Assembly (NCBI GenBank): GCA_001800675.1
Contig: MGVW01000017.1
Span: forward strand, 1 to 21,341
Direction of reading: 5' to 3'
Origin: Euryarchaeota archaeon RBG_13_57_23
GTDB taxonomy: Archaea > Thermoplasmatota > Thermoplasmata > UBA10834
Length of the DNA: 21,341 nt
This document shows, piece after piece, positions 1 through 6,536 of the stretch (its first letter is position 1; every line of letters starts with the position of its first letter). The position numbers and the translations under genes were made by a program. Below the pieces are notes generated by a model that did not search any database, was not told where the DNA came from, and saw only the letters and a program-made list of their open reading frames with translations.

Positions 1-2
1 CC

Positions 3-317
3 AGAGGACAGATCGTTGATGCCAGCTACTCTTCCGGGCTCGGCCTCAACGCCATTAAAAGGGACATGGGGCTAGTGGACAAAAAGGTCGCCGACAGGAC
101 CGAGGAGCGAATTCTGGCTGCGCAGGAGCTTTCTCGAAAGATCGACGCCATTGTTGGCCGGGGAAAGACGACTGGGAACGAGATGGATCAGCTCAGGGAC
201 TCTGCGAAAGCGCTGAGCGAGTCGACAGTGTGCGAGAAGGGAGAGCTCGACTGGTCTGAGGATTCCATCTACGCCAGCATACCACGGATGATCTCTTCTT
301 TGGTCAAACGACGGTGA
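3..317 (+). CDS. C-terminal end of an unrecognised protein (partial)
   Basis: The frame is open from the left edge to a TGA, giving 104 visible residues. A methionine at 66 could be taken for a start, but the frame continues upstream without a stop and the upstream residues (GQIVDASYSSGLGLNAIKRD) look like ordinary protein, so I read this as the tail of a longer gene. The visible part is soluble, charged and probably mostly helical, with no cysteine cluster, membrane segment or P-loop that I can recognise. I cannot name the family. It ends 54 nt before mobB, which has its own TATA-like element, so co-transcription is uncertain. Confidence 0.6.
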   Translation, partial: RGQIVDASYSSGLGLNAIKRDMGLVDKKVADRTEERILAAQELSRKIDAIVGRGKTTGNEMDQLRDSAKALSESTVCEKGELDWSEDSIYASIPRMISSLVKRR

Positions 318-330
318 TTTCTCAGTATCT

Positions 331-338
331 CTTTTAAG
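331..338 (+). promoter_or_regulatory. TATA-box-like element of mobB
   Basis: The A/T stretch CTTTTAAG lies in a GC-rich background about 35-40 nt before the mobB ATG. An archaeal transcription start some 25 nt downstream would fall near 360 and leave a short leader that still includes the GGGAG ribosome binding site at 362-366. This was judged by eye only. Confidence 0.4.
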
Positions 339-371
339 TTCCGCAATCGGTTAGGGGCTCCGGGAGTCCGA

Positions 372-1094
372 ATGATAATCGGGATATACGGATACCAGGA
401 CTCGGGCAAGACCAAGATTGTCGAGCAGTTGGTCTCAGCACTCGTGAAGAAAGGCTACCGTGTCGCATCAATCAAACACACCTCCGGAGATTGGACCCTG
501 GACCAGAAGGGCAAGGACACTTGGCGTCACCGGGAGGCGGGAAGCAATCCTGTCGTGTTCTCATCGGCCTCGGAGACCTCTATCATGGTGCAACCGTCGA
601 TGGATCTCGACCGCATCACCGGGCTGCTTTCCAGAGAATTTAATCCAGATATTATTATAATTGAAGGGTACAAGAAAGGGCGCTTCCCGAAAGTAGCGAT
701 GGGCGAAATCAAGCCGCTCAGCGGCACCGTTCTTCGGAACCCGAACCCGAAGACACTGCTCCATTACGTCGAGAGAGAGGTTGCCTTGGAGAAGATCAAC
801 CAGATCCTCCCAGGGCTCGACTGCGGCAGATGCGGGCTGGACTGCGAGGGGCTTGCTAGGGCCGTGGCCGACGGGAAGAAGAAGCTGTCTGAATGCAGAG
901 AGCTTTCTGGCTCAGATGTTCGGATAACGGTCGACGGCAAGCGCATCGCCACGGGCAGATTCGTCGCCGAGGTCGCTGAGAAGACCATCAGGGGGATGGT
1001 GAGCAGCTTCAAGGGATACGTGCCCGGCAAGGACGTTGAAATCCGTCTCCACGTTAAGAAGAAGAGTCCGAAAAAGGTAAGAAGACCTCGGTAG
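372..1094 (+). CDS. mobB: Molybdopterin-guanine dinucleotide biosynthesis protein MobB with added Fe-S domain
   Basis: The 240-residue protein opens with a P-loop, GYQDSGKT (residues 7-14), followed by the KHTSGDW and GKDTWRHREAG signatures of MobB and a hydrophobic beta strand ending IIIIEGYK (94-101). MobB is a GTP-binding accessory protein in making the guanine dinucleotide form of the molybdenum/tungsten cofactor. After the MobB core comes a four-cysteine motif (Cys151, 154, 158, 175) spaced like the FeS domain (PF04060-like) at the N-terminus of the corrinoid protein CdhE, then a basic tail rich in Lys and Arg. The ATG at 372 has GGGAG five to six bases upstream. FdhA at 11844-13880 is an obvious client enzyme. 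The MobB assignment is firm; the role of the Fe-S domain is unknown. Confidence 0.9.
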   Translation: MIIGIYGYQDSGKTKIVEQLVSALVKKGYRVASIKHTSGDWTLDQKGKDTWRHREAGSNPVVFSSASETSIMVQPSMDLDRITGLLSREFNPDIIIIEGYKKGRFPKVAMGEIKPLSGTVLRNPNPKTLLHYVEREVALEKINQILPGLDCGRCGLDCEGLARAVADGKKKLSECRELSGSDVRITVDGKRIATGRFVAEVAEKTIRGMVSSFKGYVPGKDVEIRLHVKKKSPKKVRRPR

Positions 1095-1165
1095 GCCCGC
1101 CATACTCGTTTCAATGCCACTTCGCTATGTTTATCAAGGCCGACGCTATCCTGAGCGCCAGGGGA

Positions 1166-1189
1166 CCCTGAGATTTCCTTGGCTCAGGG
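1166..1189. repeat. Inverted repeat upstream of the hdrD-like gene
   Basis: Perfect 7-nt arms, CCCTGAG and CTCAGGG, are separated by 10 nt. They sit in the 147-nt gap between mobB and the HdrD-type gene, just upstream of a possible TATA element. It could be a mobB terminator hairpin or an operator. No T-run follows, so a terminator is not favoured. Confidence 0.35.
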
Positions 1190-1200
1190 TTGAGGCGGAA

Positions 1201-1207
1201 CATATTT
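1201..1207 (+). promoter_or_regulatory. TATA-box-like element of the hdrD-like gene
   Basis: CATATTT lies about 38 nt before the ATG at 1242. A start roughly 25 nt downstream would give a leader of about 12 nt carrying the GGTGA ribosome binding site at 1231-1235. Judged by eye. Confidence 0.35.
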
Positions 1208-1241
1208 CCCACTGTGATCACAACACTTCGGGTGACATTTC

Positions 1242-2399
1242 ATGAGGAAGATAAACGAGATCGAGAAGGACCTTTACGCATGCTTGCAGTGTGGTTATTG
1301 CAGGGACACGTGCCCCGTCCACGGGCAGATAGGCTGGGAATCCGGATCACCCAGGGGGAAGGTGTATTACCTCAAGCAGATCGCGAACCGGACTCCGATG
1401 GATAGGCTCTTGAGAAGAACGCCTGAGATAACGCCCGAGTTCGTCGAGAGGATCTTCCAGTGCACGTCGTGCGCGGCGTGTGAGCACAACTGTCACGTCG
1501 AGATAGACTTCGCGCATGTCTGGGAGGAGGTCAAGGAGTGGCTGATCGACCAGGGCTACGGGCCGATGGAGGCGCACAAGAAGATCAGAGAGAAGGTCGT
1601 TGCCAACCACAACCCGTACGATGAGCCCATGGAGAAACGCGCCGCGTGGTTGCCCCCGGAAATCAAGCTCTCACCAAACCCTGAAGTAGTTTTCTTCACT
1701 GGCTGCACCGAGGCGTACAGGATGCAGCCACTCGCGGTCGCCACCGCGAAGCTACTGGACAAAGCGGGCGTCAAGTTCAACGTGCTCGGGGAAGACGAGT
1801 GGTGCTGCGGCTCGCCGCTGCTCAGGACCGGCCAGAAGGGCATCGTCAGGGATGATATCGCCCCGCACAACGTCAAGGCGATGGATAGGCGCGGATGGAA
1901 GACAATGGTCACAGCGTGCGCGGGCTGCTTCAACACGATGAAGAACGACTACCCTCACCTGACGGGCACGCCTGGCTACAAGTTGTATCACGTGTCCGAG
2001 TACCTCGAGAAGCTCATCAAGGACGGCAAGCTCAAGTTCACGAAGGAGTTCAAGAAGAAGGTCTTCTACCACGACCCTTGCCACCTCGGCAGGCATGCGA
2101 AGGTCTACGACGCGCCCAGAAACGTGCTGAAGGCGATCCCCGGCGTGACGCTGCTTGAGACGAAGGCGGAGAGAGAGGAGTCTCAGTGTTGCGGTGCCGG
2201 AGGCGGGTTCAAGTCAGCGTTCAACGAGATGGCAGAGAGCATTGCGGCGGAGCGAGTGCAGCAGGCCGTGGACGCGGGTGCTGATGTCATCGCAACATCG
2301 TGTCCGTTCTGTCAGGTGAACCTGAACGCGGGCGCGAAGCGGGCCGGCCTGAACATCAAGACGATGGACGTCGTCCAGATAGCGCTTCAAGCCGCCTAG
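1242..2399 (+). CDS. hdrD: HdrD-type iron-sulfur protein (two ferredoxin clusters plus two CCG domains)
   Basis: The 385-residue protein has two N-terminal [4Fe-4S] motifs (Cys14/17/20/24 and Cys74/77/80/84) followed by two full CCG domains: Cys155, Cys188-189, Cys226/229 and Cys280, Cys316-317, Cys354/357. This is the HdrC-HdrB fused order of HdrD, the catalytic subunit of heterodisulfide reductases; CCG domains bind the noncubane clusters that cleave disulfides. The length fits HdrD (about 400 residues). No membrane cytochrome partner (HdrE) is adjacent. The start has GGTGA six to seven bases upstream. It may serve the HdrA complex encoded at 7649-13880, which lacks HdrB and HdrC. Related CCG proteins also occur in lactate/glycolate oxidases and fumarate reductases (TfrB), so the substrate is not settled. 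Confidence 0.85.
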   Translation: MRKINEIEKDLYACLQCGYCRDTCPVHGQIGWESGSPRGKVYYLKQIANRTPMDRLLRRTPEITPEFVERIFQCTSCAACEHNCHVEIDFAHVWEEVKEWLIDQGYGPMEAHKKIREKVVANHNPYDEPMEKRAAWLPPEIKLSPNPEVVFFTGCTEAYRMQPLAVATAKLLDKAGVKFNVLGEDEWCCGSPLLRTGQKGIVRDDIAPHNVKAMDRRGWKTMVTACAGCFNTMKNDYPHLTGTPGYKLYHVSEYLEKLIKDGKLKFTKEFKKKVFYHDPCHLGRHAKVYDAPRNVLKAIPGVTLLETKAEREESQCCGAGGGFKSAFNEMAESIAAERVQQAVDAGADVIATSCPFCQVNLNAGAKRAGLNIKTMDVVQIALQAA

Positions 2400-2433
2400 G
2401 TCTGGGTTCTTCCGATTGGCGGACCAAGAATGA

Positions 2434-2949
2434 TCAGATGCCGGTCCACGGGACGCCCTTGTGCGCGCTCATCACTATCTGTGTGTCTGTCTCCTTGATG
2501 CCGTCCATCTTCAGGAACGTGTCTATGAACTCCTGGAGCTCCGTCATGCCGACAAAGAGCGCGACGACGAGCAGATCGTACTCACCCGTGACCCTGTAGA
2601 CGGCGACGACCCTGTTGTGGTTGACTATCTTCTGAACGACCTGGTCGAGCTTGTCGGTAACGGACTTGACGTGTACGTACGCCTTGACGGTGTTCTCGAT
2701 GAGCCGGTAATCTATGTGTATCGAGAAGCGCATGATGATGCCCTTCTCGATCAGGTTCTTGATCCGCCGCCTCACGGTCGCCTCAGTCACGCTGAGCTTC
2801 TTGGCGATCTCGGAGTTGCTCATTCTCGCGTTGTCCCTGAGCTCGCAAAGGATTCTGATGTCGGTCCGGTCGATCGGAAGCATCTTGAGGTCCAGACCCT
2901 TCCACCGCTCGTACAGTTCGCATGGGAAGTTGTCAGTGTCGTTCTGCAT
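2434..2949 (-). CDS. Lrp/AsnC-family transcriptional regulator
   Basis: The 171-residue protein has the Lrp layout: an N-terminal winged helix-turn-helix (about residues 26-75, with IDRTDIRILCEL and SVTEATVRRRIKNLIEKGII) and a C-terminal RAM ligand/oligomerisation domain (about 90-165, with VTGEYDLLVVALF). Such proteins bind DNA as dimers or octamers and respond to amino acids or other small metabolites. The N-terminal 22 residues before Met23 (position 2883) are longer than usual, so Met23 is an alternative start; the ATG at 2949 has GGAGGGG upstream and a TATA element whose predicted transcription start falls almost on it. It stands downstream of uppS but has its own promoter, and it converges on hdrD with a 34-nt gap. 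Target genes are not known. Confidence 0.88.
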   Translation of the reverse strand: MQNDTDNFPCELYERWKGLDLKMLPIDRTDIRILCELRDNARMSNSEIAKKLSVTEATVRRRIKNLIEKGIIMRFSIHIDYRLIENTVKAYVHVKSVTDKLDQVVQKIVNHNRVVAVYRVTGEYDLLVVALFVGMTELQEFIDTFLKMDGIKETDTQIVMSAHKGVPWTGI

Positions 2950-2966
2950 CGGAGCACCGCCCCTCC

Positions 2967-2975
2967 AATATATAC
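2967..2975 (-). promoter_or_regulatory. TATA box of the Lrp-type regulator
   Basis: On the minus strand this reads GTATATATT, the clearest TATA box in the window. Its distance to the ATG at 2949 (about 22 nt) predicts a transcript starting at or next to the start codon, so the message may be leaderless, or translation may start at Met23 (2883). Confidence 0.5.
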
Positions 2976-3025
2976 GTCATACTTCAACCTAACGGAATCC
3001 ACACAAAACTTGGACAAATACGCAT

Positions 3026-3038
3026 CCATTTCGAATGG
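3026..3038. promoter_or_regulatory. 13-bp palindrome upstream of the Lrp gene promoter
   Basis: CCATT-TCG-AATGG is a perfect 5-bp inverted repeat around a 3-nt centre, 50-60 bp upstream of the TATA box of the regulator. Its size and symmetry would suit an operator for a dimeric protein such as the Lrp factor itself, but a single short palindrome can arise by chance. Confidence 0.25.
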
Positions 3039-3088
3039 TCTTTGCCCATCGGCTGACGATTGGTGGCCAACAAGGCGCCGAAAAGCAA

Positions 3089-3871
3089 TCAAGTGCCATA
3101 TCGACGCTTTCTGAGCTGGTAGGCCCTCACGGCCCTCAGGAAATCTATCTTCCTGAACCCTGGCCAGTACACATCTGAGAAGTACAGTTCGGAGTAGGCC
3201 AGCTGCCATAATAGGAAATTCGATATCCGCTCCTCCCCCGAAGTCCTCAGGATCAGGTCCGGGTCTGGCATGTCCTTCGTGTAGAGGTACCCTGTGAAGG
3301 TCTTCTCGGTTATGGCATCGACCGAAAGCTTCCCCTTCTTGACCTCCTCTGCGATCTTCCGAATGGCTTGGACGATCTCCTCCCTGCCGCCATAGGCGAC
3401 CGCGAGGTTGAAGAAGTACTGGTCGTAGCCCTTGGTCTTCTCCTCGGCCGCTGCGATCGCCTGCTGCACGTCCTTCGGGAGCATCTCCTTCTGGCCAAGG
3501 ACTCTCACGCGTATCTTGTGCTTGTGCACACGGTCGTCCTCGGACAGCCTCCGGAAGTTCTCCGCGAACATCCTCATCAGGTCGTCCACCTCCGCCTTCT
3601 CCCGATTGACGTTCTCCGTCGAGAAGGCGTACACGGTCAGCATCTTCACGCCGATCTCCATGCACCATTCGAGGATCTGCTCCAGCTTCTCCCTGCCCTT
3701 CTCGTGCCCCTGGGAGATGACCATCCCGAACTCGCTCGCGTAACGCCTGTTGCCGTCCATGATGATAGCGACGTGATGTGGGACCGGTCTGGACAAGACC
3801 TCTTTTAGTAGCCTCTTCTCGTAGGTCGAGTATGCGGTCGAAGAAATCGCTTTCGACAGATCGGATGCCAT
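3089..3871 (-). CDS. uppS: Polyprenyl diphosphate synthase (cis-prenyltransferase, UppS/DHDDS family)
   Basis: The 260-residue protein carries all cis-prenyltransferase motifs: HHVAIIMDGNRR with the metal-binding aspartate (Asp39), GHEKGREKL, LTVYAFSTENVNR, and the C-terminal LILRTSGEERISNFLLWQ and SELYFSDVYWP. These enzymes extend a short allylic diphosphate with isopentenyl units to the long lipid carrier used for glycan assembly and protein glycosylation in archaea. The reading frame stays open to 3973, but that start would overlap marker 11 by 58 nt and add 34 unrelated residues; the ATG at 3871 gives the usual family length and lies behind a TATA-like TTTAAAA at 3909-3915. It follows marker 11 by 44 nt on the same strand. 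Confidence 0.93.
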   Translation of the reverse strand: MASDLSKAISSTAYSTYEKRLLKEVLSRPVPHHVAIIMDGNRRYASEFGMVISQGHEKGREKLEQILEWCMEIGVKMLTVYAFSTENVNREKAEVDDLMRMFAENFRRLSEDDRVHKHKIRVRVLGQKEMLPKDVQQAIAAAEEKTKGYDQYFFNLAVAYGGREEIVQAIRKIAEEVKKGKLSVDAITEKTFTGYLYTKDMPDPDLILRTSGEERISNFLLWQLAYSELYFSDVYWPGFRKIDFLRAVRAYQLRKRRYGT

Positions 3872-3908
3872 ATGCCGGACCGCCTGGGCTCCCAATATGC
3901 CCGTCCCA

Positions 3909-3915
3909 TTTAAAA
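3909..3915 (-). promoter_or_regulatory. TATA-box-like element of uppS
   Basis: TTTAAAA sits at the end of the marker 11 gene, about 40 nt before the uppS ATG at 3871. It would give a leader of roughly 15 nt, supports the shorter uppS start and suggests uppS can be transcribed on its own. Confidence 0.35.
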
Positions 3916-4872
3916 CTATACGTGCTTGAAGTCCTCGGGCAGGCCAGCACTGTAGAGCCCGAGGTCGAAACATCCGATGGCCGCTAGAGCGCCTATCATG
4001 CCGCGGCGGCCGGTTATCTCCAGCAACTTGATGTGGTTTTCCTTGGCGGAATGCTCGGCGTCGTGGATCGAGAGAATAGCCTCTTTCGCATCGGCTCCGT
4101 ACCGCACCAGTCTCCTCGGAACGTCGAGCCCTTCGAACACCGCCATCGCGGTCTGGTCCGAGTAGGTCCCTTTACCAACGAATTCCTTGGCCCAGTCAAC
4201 CGCCTTGTTGACATCCTCTGGTCTCACCGCGAAGGCGACCCCCGTCGATGCGCAGTTCGTGGTCTTCTGAGGAGCGTGCGGATTGAGCTGTACTATCTTG
4301 TGTGTGAGGAAGATCCCGTGAGGCATCTCTCTGCCCATCTTGAGCCCGAGAACCCAGGTCGCGCCTTTCTCCTTCGTGTCCGTGTCATCGATGCCTATGA
4401 TCAACCTCTTGTGGAGGGGCGTTATGATCTTGATCTCGACCCTTCGGCTGCCACCGACGACTTGATCGCTCAGATACTCGACCTTCTCGACGCCCTCGGC
4501 CTGCGGTAGGCATGCGCCTACGCCGACACTCGCGCCCGCGAGCCCTATCCAGGTGGTCTCAACCTTTCCGTTCTTCACAATGAGCGACTTCAGGGCCTGA
4601 CCACCGGTGTCCTTCGATGCAGCGCCGAACCTCACCTCGCCCTCGCCCACGCGCGCGTCCATGATGAGCGTTGTCCCCATAACCTCGACGTGTTCCACCA
4701 CGCCCTTCGCCCGGAGCCTGTTCATCGCGTCCCACTCGACCGGCCCCTGAGCACAGCACTCCTCCACAATCCTCGCTTTTCCGAGCGCCTCGTCCACCAT
4801 CGTTATGAGACGCTTCGAGAAGAGAGGGCCATGCCTCTGTCTGATTTCAGAAGGCGTGAAGATGGCGGCCAT
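3916..4872 (-). CDS. mmp11: Methanogenesis marker protein 11 family protein
   Basis: The 318-residue protein has the motif IGIDDTDTKEKGATW (residues 159-173) and a following KIVQLNPHAPQKTTNC segment. I recognise this as the methanogenesis marker 11 family, distantly related to the IDDTDS domain of TiaS, the tRNA-Ile2 agmatidine synthetase. The biochemical role of the family is unknown; it has been used as a marker because it tracks with methanogens and their relatives. The N-terminal 150 residues hold a glycine-rich stretch near 108-121 and no Fe-S motif. It begins 6 nt after the UPF0173 gene and shares its strand, so the two are probably co-transcribed. Its presence here without any mcr gene in view is worth noting. 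Family identity is from memory of the motif. Confidence 0.75.
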   Translation of the reverse strand: MAAIFTPSEIRQRHGPLFSKRLITMVDEALGKARIVEECCAQGPVEWDAMNRLRAKGVVEHVEVMGTTLIMDARVGEGEVRFGAASKDTGGQALKSLIVKNGKVETTWIGLAGASVGVGACLPQAEGVEKVEYLSDQVVGGSRRVEIKIITPLHKRLIIGIDDTDTKEKGATWVLGLKMGREMPHGIFLTHKIVQLNPHAPQKTTNCASTGVAFAVRPEDVNKAVDWAKEFVGKGTYSDQTAMAVFEGLDVPRRLVRYGADAKEAILSIHDAEHSAKENHIKLLEITGRRGMIGALAAIGCFDLGLYSAGLPEDFKHV

Positions 4873-4878
4873 TTAGTA

Positions 4879-5562
4879 TCAGACTTCCATGGATTCCCCG
4901 GGTTTCAGCAATACGGTCTTGGTCTTCGGCGACGATTTCTTGACCAGTCTCTCGAACTCCTTGGGGTCGACCTCTATCGGGGGCCAAGTGCCATAATGCA
5001 TCGGCACCACGATCTTGGGTCTGATGAGTTTTGTCGCCATCGCCGCTTGCTTCGGGTCCATGGTGAAGAACCCGCCGATGGGCAGCAGAGCTACATCTGG
5101 CTTGTACATATCCCCTATGAGTCTCATGTCCCCGAACACGCAAGTGTCGCCCGCGTGATAGACCACTTTGCCCGAGCTGATGATGAGCCCGACGGGCATG
5201 GCGGCCGAGAACTCCAGGCCAGGGGCACCTATGCTGGATGAGTGGAACGCGGGGACCATGGTTATCTCAGTGTTCCGTATCTTGGCGGTCCCGCCCAAAT
5301 TGAACCCCACACTCCTGACGCCTGTACGCTCAAGGAAGTTCGACATCTCGAGTATGGCCACGACGGTTGCCCCGTTCCTCCGAGCGATCTCGACAGTATC
5401 CCCGAGATGATCCCCATGACCGTGTGTCACGCATATGATGTCACAGCCAACCTTGTCGGCAGTGGTCGAAGCCTTGGGGTTGCCTGTGAGATACGGATCC
5501 ACCAGGACCCTGTCCTTACCCTCTATCAGAAAAGCCGAATGACCGAGCCAAGTTATCTTCAT
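4879..5562 (-). CDS. UPF0173 metal-dependent hydrolase (metallo-beta-lactamase fold)
   Basis: The 227-residue protein starts MKITWLGHSAFLIEG and contains THGHGDH (His47, His49, Asp51, His52), the HxHxDH zinc site of the metallo-beta-lactamase superfamily; further metal ligands are likely in VVYHAGDT and VVPMHYGTWP. The length and these motifs match the UPF0173 group, whose physiological substrate is not established. The ATG is preceded by GGAGAG at very short spacing. It lies between the DUF2797 gene (57 nt upstream) and marker 11 (6 nt downstream) on the same strand and is likely part of the same transcript. Confidence 0.88.
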   Translation of the reverse strand: MKITWLGHSAFLIEGKDRVLVDPYLTGNPKASTTADKVGCDIICVTHGHGDHLGDTVEIARRNGATVVAILEMSNFLERTGVRSVGFNLGGTAKIRNTEITMVPAFHSSSIGAPGLEFSAAMPVGLIISSGKVVYHAGDTCVFGDMRLIGDMYKPDVALLPIGGFFTMDPKQAAMATKLIRPKIVVPMHYGTWPPIEVDPKEFERLVKKSSPKTKTVLLKPGESMEV

Positions 5563-5619
5563 GCTCTCTCCGGGCAGCTCAATCGCATGGAGGATATTTC
5601 TTTGTTTGGCTACCGCACT

Positions 5620-6477
5620 TCACGCGATGTGCCTGGCCAGGAAACGCGCGGGGAGGTCCGACAGGTTGAGCGCCCTGAGCCCTTCCGACTCGTATACCAT
5701 CCACTTTCCTTTGATGCCTACTTTCTTTCCCCTGTGTCTCCCAGGAGACGATTGCAATACTGGGACCTGTCGCAGAGGCAGCTCGATAGGATACCTGGTG
5801 AGCCACCTCAGTGGCTCAGGCTTGAGCTGGAAGGCCTCTCCGAGAGTGATCTTCAGCCCTTCTAGCCGGCCCTCGATCCCCATCTTGTCCACGGGTCTCG
5901 CAAGGTTGTTCAACAGTACCTCCTGCCGATAGAACTGCGGGATCCTCAGTCTCTTGGATATCTCCTTCTCGGTCTCCCTTGCCTCTAGTCGATCGGGGAA
6001 CTTGCCTATCACGGAATACGCGTCCGCGCCCTGCTCTATCAGCCTCCTGTCGATCCTCAAGGAGGAGCTCATGCCGACCTTCATGCGAGTATCGTAGAAC
6101 GCGATATACAGCATGTGCTCCCGCTTGCAGAATTCCCAGTCGCACTTCTCTCCGTGGCACTTCGGCTCGAACAAGCATTCCTGATCCGGGATGAAGAACT
6201 CCTTGGAGCACTCATCACATTGGGCGAATCTTGTGACGGGGGCTCGGTTCGGGCAGGGTCTGAAGTTTCCATCATCGTCCCACGAGCCGATGCATCTCTT
6301 CCCCTCACTGACGGAGAAATCGACATCGTCGAGGTCGAACTCGCACTCTTCGTTCTCCAACGCGTCGTAGCACAGGAGGTGCGGTTCGAACTCCTGCCAG
6401 TGGAACTCGAGCGCGTGGATTGGGAAATCCTGGTTGCTAGGATGACCCACCGGTGGCCCATGGCTTACACCCATCAT
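5620..6477 (-). CDS. DUF2797 family protein with zinc-binding cysteines
   Basis: The protein shows the DUF2797 pattern: KRCIGSWDDDG...RPCPNRAP, then CDEC, a CHGEKCDWEFC segment and LYIAFYDTRMKVGMSSS, the last resembling the GIY-YIG-like core, then a helical part with ARETEKEISKRLRIPQ. The paired cysteines suggest zinc binding. The family has no established function; the GIY-YIG resemblance hints at nucleic acid work, but that is inference. Two starts are possible: the ATG at 6510 (296 residues) and the tandem ATG-ATG at 6477/6474 (285 residues). I chose 6477 because a TTAATA element at 6501-6506 predicts a transcription start almost on it, giving a leaderless message. It follows kptA on the same strand. 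Confidence 0.78.
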   Translation of the reverse strand: MMGVSHGPPVGHPSNQDFPIHALEFHWQEFEPHLLCYDALENEECEFDLDDVDFSVSEGKRCIGSWDDDGNFRPCPNRAPVTRFAQCDECSKEFFIPDQECLFEPKCHGEKCDWEFCKREHMLYIAFYDTRMKVGMSSSLRIDRRLIEQGADAYSVIGKFPDRLEARETEKEISKRLRIPQFYRQEVLLNNLARPVDKMGIEGRLEGLKITLGEAFQLKPEPLRWLTRYPIELPLRQVPVLQSSPGRHRGKKVGIKGKWMVYESEGLRALNLSDLPARFLARHIA

Positions 6478-6500
6478 GTGAACAAAGGCTCCGCGGTGGC

Positions 6501-6506
6501 TATTAA
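6501..6506 (-). promoter_or_regulatory. TATA-like element of the DUF2797 gene
   Basis: TTAATA on the minus strand lies in the short gap after kptA, about 26 nt before the ATG at 6477. The spacing fits a leaderless transcript from that codon. The element is only 6 nt long, so support is modest. Confidence 0.3.
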
Positions 6507-6536
6507 GCATTCTGCCAGCGGGGCGAATGTGTTCGA

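Noticed and set aside
2461..3114. Open frame of 217 codons on the plus strand opposite the Lrp gene
   Set aside because: Antisense shadow of an Lrp gene with complete helix-turn-helix and RAM domains; no family resemblance in the plus-strand product.
2820..3950. Open frame of 376 codons on the minus strand overlapping uppS and the Lrp gene in another frame
   Set aside because: Its translation is dominated by Arg, Gly and Pro of an off-frame reading; both real genes carry clear family motifs in other frames.
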